Virus record (IMG/VR): IMGVR_UViG_3300046007_012202 | Coordinates: 1-26,567 of that record | DNA from: a virus | DNA: 26,567 nucleotides | Strand: one strand, 5' to 3' | Shown here: positions 6,642-14,043 of the stretch, in pieces | Layout: each line of letters begins with the position of its first letter | Position numbering within the stretch: position 1 is the first letter of the stretch | Notes under the pieces: generated by a model | What the model saw: the letters and a program-made list of their open reading frames with translations, nothing else | Database searches by the model: none | Told to the model about the DNA's origin: nothing | Translations under genes and position numbers: made by a program

Positions 6642-6809
6642 ATGAACTCAATCGGCAAAATAACAAAAGAACAAATCATCAAATCTAGAAAGAAAGCTTC
6701 AAGAGAAATGGAGATCGAAGCTAATGCTGGCTGGGTAGCAACTCATAAAGTACACAAGTCTCAAAAAGACTATAATAGAAAACCAAAACATAGAAATTTA
6801 GAGTTCTAA
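6642..6809 (+). CDS. Small basic protein with an ArfA-like C-terminal motif
   Basis: 55 residues starting MNSIGKITKEQIIKSRKKAS. The start at 6642 is chosen because the promoter's TAnnTTTG box ends at 6618, so a longer in-frame reading from 6588 would begin inside the promoter. The C-terminal half, 'HKVHKSQKDYNRKPKHRN', is strongly basic and resembles the ribosome-binding tail of the rescue factor ArfA (KGKGSYxRKxKH). That is a motif resemblance, not a demonstrated homology; small basic proteins ending this way also occur as uncharacterised genes in Bacteroidota. Two hairpins follow the stop. If related to ArfA it would free ribosomes stalled on broken mRNA. Coding itself is well supported by the promoter. 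Confidence 0.7.
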   Translation: MNSIGKITKEQIIKSRKKASREMEIEANAGWVATHKVHKSQKDYNRKPKHRNLEF

Positions 6810-6811
6810 AA

Positions 6812-6849
6812 TTGTGTTGTTCGCGACGTAATACCTGTACACAACACAA
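6812..6849 (+). other. Stem-loop after the 55-residue gene
   Basis: TTGTGTTGT (6812-6820) pairs with ACAACACAA (6841-6849) around a 20-nt loop that contains TCGCGA. It lies two bases past the stop and abuts the next terminator. It could stabilise the 3' end of the mRNA or bind a protein or antisense RNA; function unknown. Confidence 0.45.
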
Positions 6850-6880
6850 AAAGCCATATTATTTTAATATGGCTTTTATT
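6849..6880. terminator. Bidirectional terminator between the 55-residue gene and the dnaJ operon
   Basis: A 13-bp stem, AAAAGCCATATTA (6849-6861) with TAATATGGCTTTT (6865-6877), over TTT, with T runs on both strands. The stop codon of the minus-strand 60-residue gene lies inside the stem. Confidence 0.9.
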
Positions 6881-7041
6881 TTTTCTTTTCTTTCTAAATT
6901 TTTTGATAAATTTACTTTTAACTCAAACCATTTACCTTTTGAGTACATATTATTCTTACCTGTATTTGAGTCAAAATACATGTCACCATCCTTAGGATTA
7001 CTTGGCGGTGAACCAAAAGAATAACTTGTATTCATCAACAT
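6859..7041 (-). CDS. 60-residue protein coupled to dnaJ
   Basis: The ATG overlaps the dnaJ stop (TAATG), so translation is probably coupled. The product starts [20 protein letters not shown] and continues 'MYFDSNTGKNNMYSKGKWFEL', a pattern (PKDGDMYFDxxT...MYxxGKWxEL) that recurs in small beta units of phage tail-fibre and neck proteins. The tail is basic (SKNLERKEKIKAILK) and ends within a terminator. It may be a virion accessory protein or a chaperone client or adaptor; the function is unknown. Confidence 0.65.
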   Translation of the reverse strand: MLMNTSYSFGSPPSNPKDGDMYFDSNTGKNNMYSKGKWFELKVNLSKNLERKEKIKAILK

Positions 7042-8108
7042 TAGAAATTACCTGAACTTTTTAATTTTTCTAAAACCGCTTTTTGATCAAGGTTAATAGA
7101 CTTTGGTATCCTAATTTTAATATTTACTACTAAACTTCCTAAACCTTCTTGTATATCTGCTACACCTTTACCATTCATTCTTATAATTTTACCGTGTTCT
7201 GTACCTGGTTCAATAGCAACTATTATATCTCCGTGTGGGGTTTTAACTGAAACATTTGCACCAATAATCGCATCTATAACCGAAATCTCTTGGTCAACTA
7301 TAATGTTACCACCTTCTCTTCTGAAATACATTTCTCTAATTTCATCAAATATAATATATAAATCTCCTGGTACACCATTGATAGTATGATTACCAAATCC
7401 AGTCATTGTCATTTGCATTCCATTTCCAACACCTTTAGGTATTTCAACATCTATGGTTTGTTCTTTTACAGTTGTTCCGTGTCCGTGACAAACATTACAT
7501 TTATTTGCAATTTGAGTTCCACTTCCATTACAATCAGGACAACCAGAAACATTTCTAATTTGTCCAAATGGTGTATTTTGTACTACGGTTCTTTGACCTG
7601 ATCCATTACAAGGAATACAAGTTCTTACATCAGAACCACCTTTCCCATTACAACCACCACAAGGTTCTTGTCTTTTATACTTTAACTTCTTTGTTGTTCC
7701 TGTAATTATTTCTTCAATAGTTAAAGAAACCTTGATTCTTAAATCAGAACCCTTTGACTGTCTTTGTTGTTGCTGTCTTCCACCACCGAATCCACCACCG
7801 AATATATCGCCAAATTGACTGAAAATATCATTCATATTGAATCCGTGACCTTGTCCACCACCAAATGGATTACCACCAAATGGATTACCACCATCTGTGG
7901 AACCAAATTTATCGTAGTTTGATTTTTTATCTGGAGAAGAAAGAACATCATAAGCTTCTGCGGCTTCTTTAAACTTTACTTCTGCTTCTGGGTTATCCGG
8001 ATTTCGGTCTGGATGCCATTTCATTGCCATTTTACGATAAGACTTCTTAATCTCATCTTCTGATGCCGTTTTATCAACACCTAATACGTTATAATAATCT
8101 TTTGCCAT
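7041..8108 (-). CDS. dnaJ: DnaJ (Hsp40) co-chaperone
   Basis: Stimulates the DnaK ATPase and delivers unfolded clients. The 355 residues hold every canonical part: a J domain with HPD at 32-34, a Gly/Phe-rich linker (about 70-115) with two 'DIF' motifs, a zinc domain with four CxxCxGxG-type repeats ([36 protein letters not shown]), and two beta-sandwich client-binding domains ending in a dimerisation helix. It is therefore a class A DnaJ, slightly shorter than the 376-residue E. coli protein. It is encoded three genes downstream of grpE on the same strand, and a full dnaK lies at 14044, so the phage carries a complete Hsp70 system. Likely captured from a bacterial host. Confidence 0.97.
   Translation of the reverse strand: MAKDYYNVLGVDKTASEDEIKKSYRKMAMKWHPDRNPDNPEAEVKFKEAAEAYDVLSSPDKKSNYDKFGSTDGGNPFGGNPFGGGQGHGFNMNDIFSQFGDIFGGGFGGGRQQQQRQSKGSDLRIKVSLTIEEIITGTTKKLKYKRQEPCGGCNGKGGSDVRTCIPCNGSGQRTVVQNTPFGQIRNVSGCPDCNGSGTQIANKCNVCHGHGTTVKEQTIDVEIPKGVGNGMQMTMTGFGNHTINGVPGDLYIIFDEIREMYFRREGGNIIVDQEISVIDAIIGANVSVKTPHGDIIVAIEPGTEHGKIIRMNGKGVADIQEGLGSLVVNIKIRIPKSINLDQKAVLEKLKSSGNF
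7857..7893. repeat. Tandem 15-bp repeat in the dnaJ Gly/Phe region
   Basis: ACCACCAAATGGATT occurs twice in tandem, with a partial third copy, encoding repeated GGNPF on the minus strand. It is an internal coding repeat of the flexible linker, prone to copy-number change, and not a regulatory array. Confidence 0.8.
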
Positions 8109-8111
8109 AAT

Positions 8112-8426
8112 TTATGCTAATATTTTTTCTAATTTTATATCTCTATATATTTGTTTGGTTGTATCTGTTAGCTTAATAGAAGTCCATCTGTTGTATTTTA
8201 TAATAAACTCATTATTCAAAACGGTTGAAGACATAATTGGCATTTCGTCAATTATGTCTTTAAATACATTTTGTGCATCATCTATACTCCAATTATTTAC
8301 TTCTGATAATCTTTTGCAGAAATACTCCATAAACGGAGTTGCGTTATCTATAACATTACCTAGATAACCATCAGAATTAAATCCATGTGGTGCCAAATCT
8401 GATATTTGTACATACCAATTAATCAT
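8112..8426 (-). CDS. Hypothetical 104-residue protein between grpE and dnaJ
   Basis: Not recognised. It begins MINWYVQISDLAPHGFNSDG and contains 'NATPFMEYFCKRLSEVNNW' and a lysine-rich end. Predicted as a small soluble, mostly helical protein. It overlaps the end of the upstream 174-residue gene by 8 nt and stops 3 nt before dnaJ, so it is translated within the grpE-dnaJ operon. That position suggests a chaperone-related or virion-assembly role, but nothing in the sequence proves it. Confidence 0.7.
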   Translation of the reverse strand: MINWYVQISDLAPHGFNSDGYLGNVIDNATPFMEYFCKRLSEVNNWSIDDAQNVFKDIIDEMPIMSSTVLNNEFIIKYNRWTSIKLTDTTKQIYRDIKLEKILA

Positions 8427-8943
8427 TTATTATATCCTTTAAATTTTTATTTCTTTTTGCGGATTTTATATCCTCATTAATAGTTTCAGAGTTGTAAGCT
8501 TGATGAAATAATCCTGCAATATAATTATCAACGATAAGTTGTAATGTTTCTTGTGTTCTATCTAAGTTATCAAACATTTCTAATTTATTTGTGGTTTTTG
8601 GTAAAATTAAAACTAAATAATCTAAAAAATCATCTATATCAAATAATAATTCAAATAACTCTAATCTATTTCCTTTTAACATAGAAGGTGGAGTAATATA
8701 AACTTTACCCCACACCCTTCTAATTGATGGCATAATTAGATCTAATATTTCTTCATCACCATCATATAAAGTTCCTTGGAACTCAAACCCTTCAAATAAA
8801 TAAAGCTTCTTATCCAAAACATAATCTAATACATCACGAAACTCAGAAGAATTTTTAATACCCTGACATAAAGTATCAAGTATTATCTCTCGATAAGATA
8901 CATTTTGATTTATATTTAGAATTGAGGGTTTGGTGTTCATCAT
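8419..8943 (-). CDS. Hypothetical 174-residue protein between grpE and dnaJ
   Basis: Not recognised. It starts MMNTKPSILNINQNVSYREI; much of it is helical and leucine/aspartate-rich, with 'ELFELLFDIDDFLDYLVLILPK' as a hydrophobic-acidic helix pair, and it has a basic C-terminus. No signal peptide is seen. It lies 3 nt after grpE and overlaps the next gene by 8 nt, so it is a fixed member of the chaperone operon. It may be an adaptor, a scaffold-like client or an unrelated late protein. Confidence 0.7.
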   Translation of the reverse strand: MMNTKPSILNINQNVSYREIILDTLCQGIKNSSEFRDVLDYVLDKKLYLFEGFEFQGTLYDGDEEILDLIMPSIRRVWGKVYITPPSMLKGNRLELFELLFDIDDFLDYLVLILPKTTNKLEMFDNLDRTQETLQLIVDNYIAGLFHQAYNSETINEDIKSAKRNKNLKDIIND

Positions 8944-8946
8944 AAC

Positions 8947-9456
8947 TTATTTACTTAAAACGATCTTTGGATATCTAAATGGTTTACCATTTAATGAATA
9001 ACCTTTAGTCACAACATCAATGATTTTATTCTCACCTGTTTCTAATACAGAGATTACTTCATGTAAATCCTCATCATAGGTATCAGTTTGAATTGGTTCA
9101 ATACCTTGATTTTTCAAAAATGTTTCTAATTTTTGTGCAATAAGTAATAAACCTTTATCAACTTTTTTCATTGATTTTATAGCAATAGTTACATCACTAT
9201 CCATATCTAATACAGCTGATAACATTTTAGTTTTAGTATTTAATACTAATTCTTCTTTTTCTTTTTGAACTCTTCTTTTGTAGTTTTCAAAATCTGCATA
9301 CAATCTAACATGCTTGTCTTCTGCTTCTTTCAATTGGTCCTCTAACACTGAAACATGTAATCTTGGATTATCTTCTAAAATAATCTCTTTATTTACATCT
9401 ACACCAGTTAAATCAAGACCAATGTTCTTTTCTTTTTTCATTTCTTTTTCTTCCAT
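8947..9456 (-). CDS. grpE: GrpE nucleotide exchange factor
   Basis: Releases ADP from DnaK to restart the chaperone cycle. At 169 residues it has the family layout: a charged N-terminal tail, a long coiled-coil helix ('VLEDQLKEAEDKHVRLYADFEN'-type, about 36-60, containing the hallmark 'RLYADFENYKRR'), a four-helix dimer part ('GLLLIAQKLETFLKNQGIEP'), and the C-terminal beta domain ('YDEDLHEVISVLETGE', 'VVTKGYSLNGKPFRYPKIVLS'), which matches the GrpE signature G-[YW]-x-L-x-G-K-x-x-R-x-x-x-V. It is slightly short at the N-terminus. It is separated from the upstream gene by 1 nt and from the next by 3 nt. It partners the DnaK at 14044. Confidence 0.94.
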   Translation of the reverse strand: MEEKEMKKEKNIGLDLTGVDVNKEIILEDNPRLHVSVLEDQLKEAEDKHVRLYADFENYKRRVQKEKEELVLNTKTKMLSAVLDMDSDVTIAIKSMKKVDKGLLLIAQKLETFLKNQGIEPIQTDTYDEDLHEVISVLETGENKIIDVVTKGYSLNGKPFRYPKIVLSK

Positions 9457-9457
9457 A

Positions 9458-9955
9458 TTAATAATTAAATTTTAAAAGTTTCTTTATCGCACTTGAATTA
9501 TAAAACTCATAAATAACATTTTTATCTTCAAGTTCAATAATTTCTAATTTTTCTAAACCTATTTTCATTTCATCTATGTATTCAACAAGTTCTTTTAATG
9601 AATTAACCCAACCTGCACTAGGTTCCCAATAGTCCGGGAATTTATCTAAAAACTTATCAACCGCATAGTCGAAGTTTTTCTTTCTAACTAATAAAGTACC
9701 ATCCTTCTTAGGGTTACCAATAGATTTATTACTCAAAAATTCAGTAACATAAGTATTAAACTTATGAATTAAATTTATAGTTTCTATTATTTTAAGTAAA
9801 CCCATAACTAATGCGTCTCTTTCAGATATTTCAATCTCGGCATTTTCTTTCAGTACTCTCTCTGCTTCTTTTTCAGTGCATTGTAGTACATAATATACGT
9901 AAGTGTCCCAGAGGCAACGTTTTACAATCTCCTCCGGAAAAATGTGAATTTTCAT
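9458..9955 (-). CDS. Hypothetical 165-residue protein, first gene of the grpE-dnaJ operon
   Basis: Not recognised. It begins MKIHIFPEEIVKRCLWDTYV and is mostly helical, with 'ALVMGLLKIIETINLIHKFN' and 'NFDYAVDKFLDKFPDYWEP'. It has no membrane segment and no MK-tag of the kind seen at 2218. It ends 1 nt before grpE. A T-rich, low-complexity 47-bp gap separates it from the divergent homing endonuclease at 10003, so the operon promoter probably lies in that gap or has been displaced by the endonuclease. Confidence 0.7.
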   Translation of the reverse strand: MKIHIFPEEIVKRCLWDTYVYYVLQCTEKEAERVLKENAEIEISERDALVMGLLKIIETINLIHKFNTYVTEFLSNKSIGNPKKDGTLLVRKKNFDYAVDKFLDKFPDYWEPSAGWVNSLKELVEYIDEMKIGLEKLEIIELEDKNVIYEFYNSSAIKKLLKFNY

Positions 9956-10002
9956 ATTTAATATATAATTTATTGATTATAATAAAAAAAAAGTAAAAGT
10001 TT

Positions 10003-11076
10003 ATGGATAGGAAGTTAAGAATTGAGGAAATGCAGAATAAAATAGATAATCTATCATTAGATTTTAAAGTTATTGAATACAACGGATATGGTAAAAAAAG
10101 TAAATTTCAACATTCTTGTGGATATGAATTTGATATTAGAATAGATCATCTATTAAATAGAAAGGTATGTCCTAAATGTAATGGTAGAAAATATGACATA
10201 GAAGACTTTCAAAATAAGTCTAATCTAGTACATAATAATCAATATGAGGTTATTGACTTTAAAGGAACTAATTTTATTGCAAAAGTTAAACATTTAATAT
10301 GTGGTAACATTTTAACACAAAGAGGTTGTAATCATTTAAGAGGTGATGGTTGTCCTTATTGTTATGGTAATAAAAAATATACTAAAGAAGAAATATTAAA
10401 AATTAGTAGAGAAAAGTGGAATAATGAATATACGATACTATCCGAAAATGTAGAATATAATAAGAAGTCAGTAATACTACATAATACGTGTGGTAATAAA
10501 TTTGAGCAAGTAATATATCATCATTTATTAAAAGGTGGTTGTAAGTTTTGCGCTGGTAACAATAAACATACAATTCAAAGTGCACAAGAAAAGTCAGATA
10601 AAATTCATAATAATGAATACATTATTTTATCAGAACCAAAAGGTTCATTTAGTAAAATTAAAATAAAACATAAATTATGTAATAATAATTTTTATCAAGT
10701 TTTAGATACACATATAAGGGGGTGTGGTTGTCCTAAATGTAATACTAGCAAAGGTGAGAAGTATATTGAAAAATTACTTACTGATAACAATATTGAATTT
10801 GAGACACAAAAATATTTTAATGAGTGTAAATATAAACAAAAATTAAGATTTGACTTTTATCTACCAAAATATAATATATGTTTAGAATATGATGGAATAC
10901 AACATTATAAATCGGTTAAATGGTTTGGTGGCAAACCCGCTTTTGAACTACAAAAAATCAAAGATAATATTAAGAATGAATATTGTATTAAAAATAATAT
11001 ACAACTAGTTAGATTTAGATATGATAATAAATTTGAAAAAATTTCGGAAGATCTTAAAAAAATACTATCTTTGTAG
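10003..11076 (+). CDS. Free-standing homing endonuclease, zinc-finger repeats plus Vsr-like nuclease
   Basis: 357 residues. The N-terminal two thirds hold four tandem treble-clef-like zinc units of the form H..CG..F......CPxC (around 'HSCGYEF...VCPKCNGRK', 'LICGN...GCPYCYGNK', 'NTCGNKF...GCKFCAGNN', 'KLCNNNF...GCPKCNTSK'), which would bind the DNA target. The C-terminal domain 'LRFDFYLPKYNICLEYDGIQHY' and 'QLVRFRYDN' matches EDxHD/Vsr-type (I-Bth0305I-like) nuclease cores, with D, E, D and H in place. It is free-standing, with no intron or intein around it. It lies between divergent genes; its last codons contain the promoter box of the next gene. Confidence 0.82.
   Translation: MDRKLRIEEMQNKIDNLSLDFKVIEYNGYGKKSKFQHSCGYEFDIRIDHLLNRKVCPKCNGRKYDIEDFQNKSNLVHNNQYEVIDFKGTNFIAKVKHLICGNILTQRGCNHLRGDGCPYCYGNKKYTKEEILKISREKWNNEYTILSENVEYNKKSVILHNTCGNKFEQVIYHHLLKGGCKFCAGNNKHTIQSAQEKSDKIHNNEYIILSEPKGSFSKIKIKHKLCNNNFYQVLDTHIRGCGCPKCNTSKGEKYIEKLLTDNNIEFETQKYFNECKYKQKLRFDFYLPKYNICLEYDGIQHYKSVKWFGGKPAFELQKIKDNIKNEYCIKNNIQLVRFRYDNKFEKISEDLKKILSL
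11066..11073 (+). promoter_or_regulatory. TAnnTTTG box of the 11092 gene, inside the end of the endonuclease gene
   Basis: TATCTTTG ends 18 nt before the ATG at 11092. The upstream -33 position reads TTTCG rather than TTTG, so the match is partial. The box overlaps the last codons of the homing endonuclease. Confidence 0.5.
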
Positions 11077-11091
11077 AATATAATTTAAAAC

Positions 11092-11283
11092 ATGGAAATA
11101 AACGAAAAAGTAGAATTAAATAAGAAGATTAAATCTTATGATGGTACTAATTCATTTTTACTATCATTACAGAAACAATTAAAAACAAATACTAAATTAA
11201 AAAAAGAAGATTTCAAAGGTAGACAAGTAAAAGTTTTAAGTGATAAACAATACTCTGTTGCAGAAAACTTATTAAAAGACTAA
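11092..11283 (+). CDS. Hypothetical 63-residue basic protein before rnlA
   Basis: Not recognised. It begins MEINEKVELNKKIKSYDGTN, is lysine-rich, and has a segment 'KEDFKGRQVKVLSDKQYSVAENLL' that may form a helix pair. It lies 6 nt before the RNA ligase gene and has its own TAnnTTTG-like promoter box, so it is probably the first gene of the rnlA transcript and likely real. A nucleic-acid-binding role would fit the charge but is unproven. Confidence 0.7.
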   Translation: MEINEKVELNKKIKSYDGTNSFLLSLQKQLKTNTKLKKEDFKGRQVKVLSDKQYSVAENLLKD

Positions 11284-11289
11284 AATAAA

Positions 11290-12549
11290 ATGAAAAAAAT
11301 ATACAACATACCAACTTACGATGAAGCATTAGCTTTGGTTAATAAAGTGGACTCTCCATTTTACGAATCAAAATCTATTGTAGGTGGTTATGCTGTTTCC
11401 ACTTTCAACTATCGTTTGGCATCCTGGGCAGATTTCAACGATCCAGGTGCGAAAGAAATGAGAGGAATATCATACGTATTCAACTCTGACGGATCTTTAT
11501 TTAAAAGATACTTATTATTAGAGAAATTCTTTAACTTGAACCAAGTACCAGATACTATGTATTCCGAAGTTAAAGACTTTAAAATTAAATCTATCTACAA
11601 CAAAGAAGATGGATCTGTGGCATCATTTATCAAACTTCCAGATGGATCAGTTTTTGGTAAATCAAAAATGTCAGTTATTACTGACCAAGCAGAAGGTATC
11701 ATGAGAGTTTACAAATCAAACGAGTCCGTAAAAAGATTTGTTGATTGGACTTTCGATCGTGATATAACTGCAATCTTTGAGTATGTCGCTCCGACAAACA
11801 AAATTGTTTTAAGATATGCTAAAGAAGACTTAATTTTATTAAGATTGAGAGATAATGTTACTGGTGAACTATTAGACTTAAATGACTATTTAGAAGTAAT
11901 TGGAGACGTTAGAGTTGCTCCATCTGAGACAGGTTATACTTTAGACGAGTTAGTCGAAATGGCTTCTTATACAGAAGATAAAGAAGGATGGATAATTGAG
12001 TTTGAGAATGGTCTCTTAATGAAAATTAAGACAGACTTTTATTTCAAAAGACACGGTATATTGACTGAGGACATTTACAGAGAAAACGTTATAATCAACT
12101 ACATCTTAACTGATGAAATTGATGATGTTATTGCTCAAATCCCAGAAGATGAAGTAGAAGCACACGCTAGAATTGAAAAAATTATTTCAATAGTTAAAAG
12201 AGCTTTATCTAAAAAAGTTGAAGAAATAAAAAGATCATATGAGTTCTACTTAACTGTAGGTTCAAGAAAAGATTATTCAATCAACTTTAAAAGTAAAGAA
12301 GAGAACTTTCATTATGTAATGAAAATGGCGAATGTAGATGAAATGGCATTGCTATCAAGAGAAGAAATCTTAGAAATCTTTGAAGACTATGAAAGATATG
12401 AAAATATGATCAAAACTTCTGAACCATTTGAAATGGCTAAAGTTTGGTTGTCAAGAGATACTAACAAATTGTTAATAGCAAGAGAGTGGTTATCTAAAAT
12501 TGACCCAACTTTATTCTTCATTGACGTTGAAGAAGATGTAGAAGATTAA
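11290..12549 (+). CDS. rnlA: T4 RNA ligase 1-type RNA repair ligase
   Basis: Joins 5'-phosphate and 3'-hydroxyl RNA ends using ATP; in T4 it repairs tRNA cut by host anticodon nucleases. The 419 residues contain motif I 'KEDGS' with the adenylated lysine K105, 'KSKMS' (124-128), motif IIIa 'FEYVAPTNKIVLRY' (163-176), motif IV 'EGWIIEF' (E232) and motif V 'MKIKTDF' (K245, K247). The C-terminal helical region is longer than the T4 counterpart (374 residues in total). No polynucleotide kinase/phosphatase partner is in this window; in T4 the two genes are not adjacent either. Its presence suggests that the host uses RNA-cleaving defence. It ends at a bidirectional terminator. Confidence 0.95.
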   Translation: MKKIYNIPTYDEALALVNKVDSPFYESKSIVGGYAVSTFNYRLASWADFNDPGAKEMRGISYVFNSDGSLFKRYLLLEKFFNLNQVPDTMYSEVKDFKIKSIYNKEDGSVASFIKLPDGSVFGKSKMSVITDQAEGIMRVYKSNESVKRFVDWTFDRDITAIFEYVAPTNKIVLRYAKEDLILLRLRDNVTGELLDLNDYLEVIGDVRVAPSETGYTLDELVEMASYTEDKEGWIIEFENGLLMKIKTDFYFKRHGILTEDIYRENVIINYILTDEIDDVIAQIPEDEVEAHARIEKIISIVKRALSKKVEEIKRSYEFYLTVGSRKDYSINFKSKEENFHYVMKMANVDEMALLSREEILEIFEDYERYENMIKTSEPFEMAKVWLSRDTNKLLIAREWLSKIDPTLFFIDVEEDVED

Positions 12550-12575
12550 AACCCACCGATTGGTGGGTTTTTTAT
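12548..12575. terminator. Bidirectional terminator between rnlA and the 12576 gene
   Basis: AAAACCCACC (12548-12557) pairs with GGTGGGTTTT (12562-12571) over GATT, followed by TTATTT. It overlaps the rnlA stop codon and serves both convergent genes. Confidence 0.9.
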
Positions 12576-12974
12576 TTATCTAAAAAAATCAAGATGATCA
12601 TCATCTTCCCAACCCTCTACTTCTTCAAAACCTTCTGGATTAGGTGTGTTAACTACACCGGGATTTTCATAAATTTTAAATATGACCTTTCTAAAATCCG
12701 GTTTTAAATCATAAGATGCTTTTGGGTATTCTATCTTAACTTTTCCCATACAAGATTCTAATTCTAATGAATCTTCTTTTAGTTTATCACAATAATCTTT
12801 TAGTTTACCTATGGTATATATCAAATCATATTTTAATTCAATAGTATAAACCATATTATTTGGACTAAGTTTAGTCTCAATACCCCTATCAATGAAGTTT
12901 ATAAAAACCATATCAAGATACTCTTTATCAAGTCCTTCTGTGGCCGCTTCATTAAATCTTTTTAAATGTTTCAT
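12576..12974 (-). CDS. MK-tagged small protein, candidate internal head protein
   Basis: 132 residues beginning MKHLKRFNEAATEGLDKEYL; the body is a mixed helix-strand protein and the C-terminus is strongly acidic ('FEEVEGWEDDDHLDFF'). The family is not recognised. The start shares the MK-h-K-x-F-N-E-A tag with four other proteins here and resembles the T4 capsid-targeting peptide. The ATG lies 3 nt after an exact TTTTAATATATAA. The GIY-YIG endonuclease ends immediately upstream of that element, leaving the gene's own control region intact. Confidence 0.75.
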   Translation of the reverse strand: MKHLKRFNEAATEGLDKEYLDMVFINFIDRGIETKLSPNNMVYTIELKYDLIYTIGKLKDYCDKLKEDSLELESCMGKVKIEYPKASYDLKPDFRKVIFKIYENPGVVNTPNPEGFEEVEGWEDDDHLDFFR

Positions 12975-12977
12975 ATC

Positions 12978-12990
12978 TTATATATTAAAA
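12978..12990 (-). promoter_or_regulatory. TTTTAATATATAA element before the 12576-12974 gene
   Basis: Exact 13-mer on the minus strand, then GAT and ATG. It fills the whole space between the upstream homing endonuclease stop (12991) and this gene, which argues that the element is required. Confidence 0.5.
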
Positions 12991-13824
12991 CTAGATTTTA
13001 TATTTCCATATAAACCCTGCATAAGTTTCCTTATCACCTTTACAACATTTTGCAATTTGACTTCTACTCATTGTAGTATCAATCCTCTCAATCTCTCTTA
13101 AACTTTTCCATTCTTTAACTAAATTCATATCTAAATCATATTGTAGGATCTCACTTCGTTTTATCTTAGTTCCCTTTATACTATTTCTCAATTTCTCCTT
13201 TTGTTCTTCCGTTCTAGGTTTTCGATTACCTACATTTTTAGGATTATTTAATTTAGCCATTCTTAATTTCTCATTATGTTCATCTGTCATTTTTAGTCCA
13301 TATGCCCAATGATTTTCTTTATCTTCAAAATACTCTCTAAGAGTATTGCTTATCTTCTCTCTAACTAATGGATCATTACTTTTATTAGGGTTATTTAATT
13401 TAATTCTTTCTGAATAGTACTCCTTTAACTCGATTGATTTTTCTAAGCCAACAATTTCCTCAAGAGTCTTACCTTTTTTAGAACTAGAAATTTTATTTCT
13501 AGTTTCTACCGAGGATTCAGTAACATCAGTAACATGTGAATTGGTCAATCTACAGCCATCATTTGTTAAGTTCTCAACATAAATTCTCTCTAATTTATTA
13601 GATTCTTCAAAAGAATTACAACTATCTACTATATTCATGATAGGTAATGAATTATTATTAACTAATTTTCTTACCCATCTTGCTTTATATGTATCATATG
13701 ATTCGGAATTTTCATTTATAGATGATGAAATATGATCGTTAAATCTTCTTTTAGGTTCGTTGGTTTGACCAACATATCTTATTTCCATTGTAGAAGGATC
13801 CGATAATGTATAAATATATCTCAT
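12991..13824 (-). CDS. GIY-YIG free-standing homing endonuclease
   Basis: 277 residues. The N-terminal nuclease domain has 'YIYTLSDP' and 'RYVGQTNEPKRRFNDH' (the GIY and YIG strands appear as YIY and YVG, followed by the catalytic Arg region), and 'NKLERIYVE' supplies the metal-binding Glu. The middle carries NUMOD3-like segments ('KISSSKKGKT', 'KISNTLREY', 'KLRNSIKGTK'), and the C-terminus is a NUMOD1-type helix-turn-helix ('ILQYDLDMNLVKEWKSL', 'AKCCKGDKETYAGFIWKYK'). It would cut a cognate site and spread by repair. It is free-standing, placed between dnaK's control region and the 12576 gene. Confidence 0.9.
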   Translation of the reverse strand: MRYIYTLSDPSTMEIRYVGQTNEPKRRFNDHISSSINENSESYDTYKARWVRKLVNNNSLPIMNIVDSCNSFEESNKLERIYVENLTNDGCRLTNSHVTDVTESSVETRNKISSSKKGKTLEEIVGLEKSIELKEYYSERIKLNNPNKSNDPLVREKISNTLREYFEDKENHWAYGLKMTDEHNEKLRMAKLNNPKNVGNRKPRTEEQKEKLRNSIKGTKIKRSEILQYDLDMNLVKEWKSLREIERIDTTMSRSQIAKCCKGDKETYAGFIWKYKI

Positions 13825-14043
13825 GTGTTTTTATTTTCTTTTATATATAAAATTTTATATCGTTCCTTAATCAATACCATAAACTTTTTTAAAATAAAAT
13901 ATATAATAATAAAGTAACTTATTTATGACACATTGTCATTTAAAATTTTAAAATAAATTTTAAATATATGACAAAATTTGTAAATTTAAACTTTGGTATA
14001 GAAATTGAATATTAATAATTACAAAAAAAAATAAATTAAAATT
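13825..14043. other. Divergent intergenic region upstream of dnaK
   Basis: 219 bases between the GIY-YIG gene and dnaK, very AT-rich. It holds a perfect 16-bp palindrome, ATATAAAATTTTATAT (13845-13860), and an inverted repeat, ATGACA-CAT-TGTCAT (13925-13939), with a third ATGACA at 13968-13973. I found no good TAnnTTTG box. A 15-codon ORF (13968-14015) reads MTKFVNLNFGIEIEY, resembling the start of amidoligase-family proteins; this may be chance. Confidence 0.5.
13925..13939. promoter_or_regulatory. Operator-like inverted repeat upstream of dnaK
   Basis: ATGACA-CAT-TGTCAT is a perfect 6-bp inverted repeat with a 3-bp centre, about 105 nt before the dnaK ATG, with a further half-site 28 nt downstream. 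The shape suits a dimeric regulator. It is not the CIRCE heat-shock operator (TTAGCACTC-N9-GAGTGCTAA). Confidence 0.35.

Noticed and set aside
6812-7024. Plus-strand 70-residue ORF after the basic protein
   Set aside because: It runs through a stem-loop and a terminator and opposes the coupled 60-residue gene; it is a shadow.
7857-7893. Short tandem repeat as a possible CRISPR or regulatory array
   Set aside because: It is in frame within dnaJ and encodes the expected Gly/Phe linker.
7386-8367. Plus-strand ORFs opposite dnaJ and the 104-residue gene
   Set aside because: They are antisense shadows with Ser/Ile/Tyr-rich low-quality composition over clear minus-strand genes.
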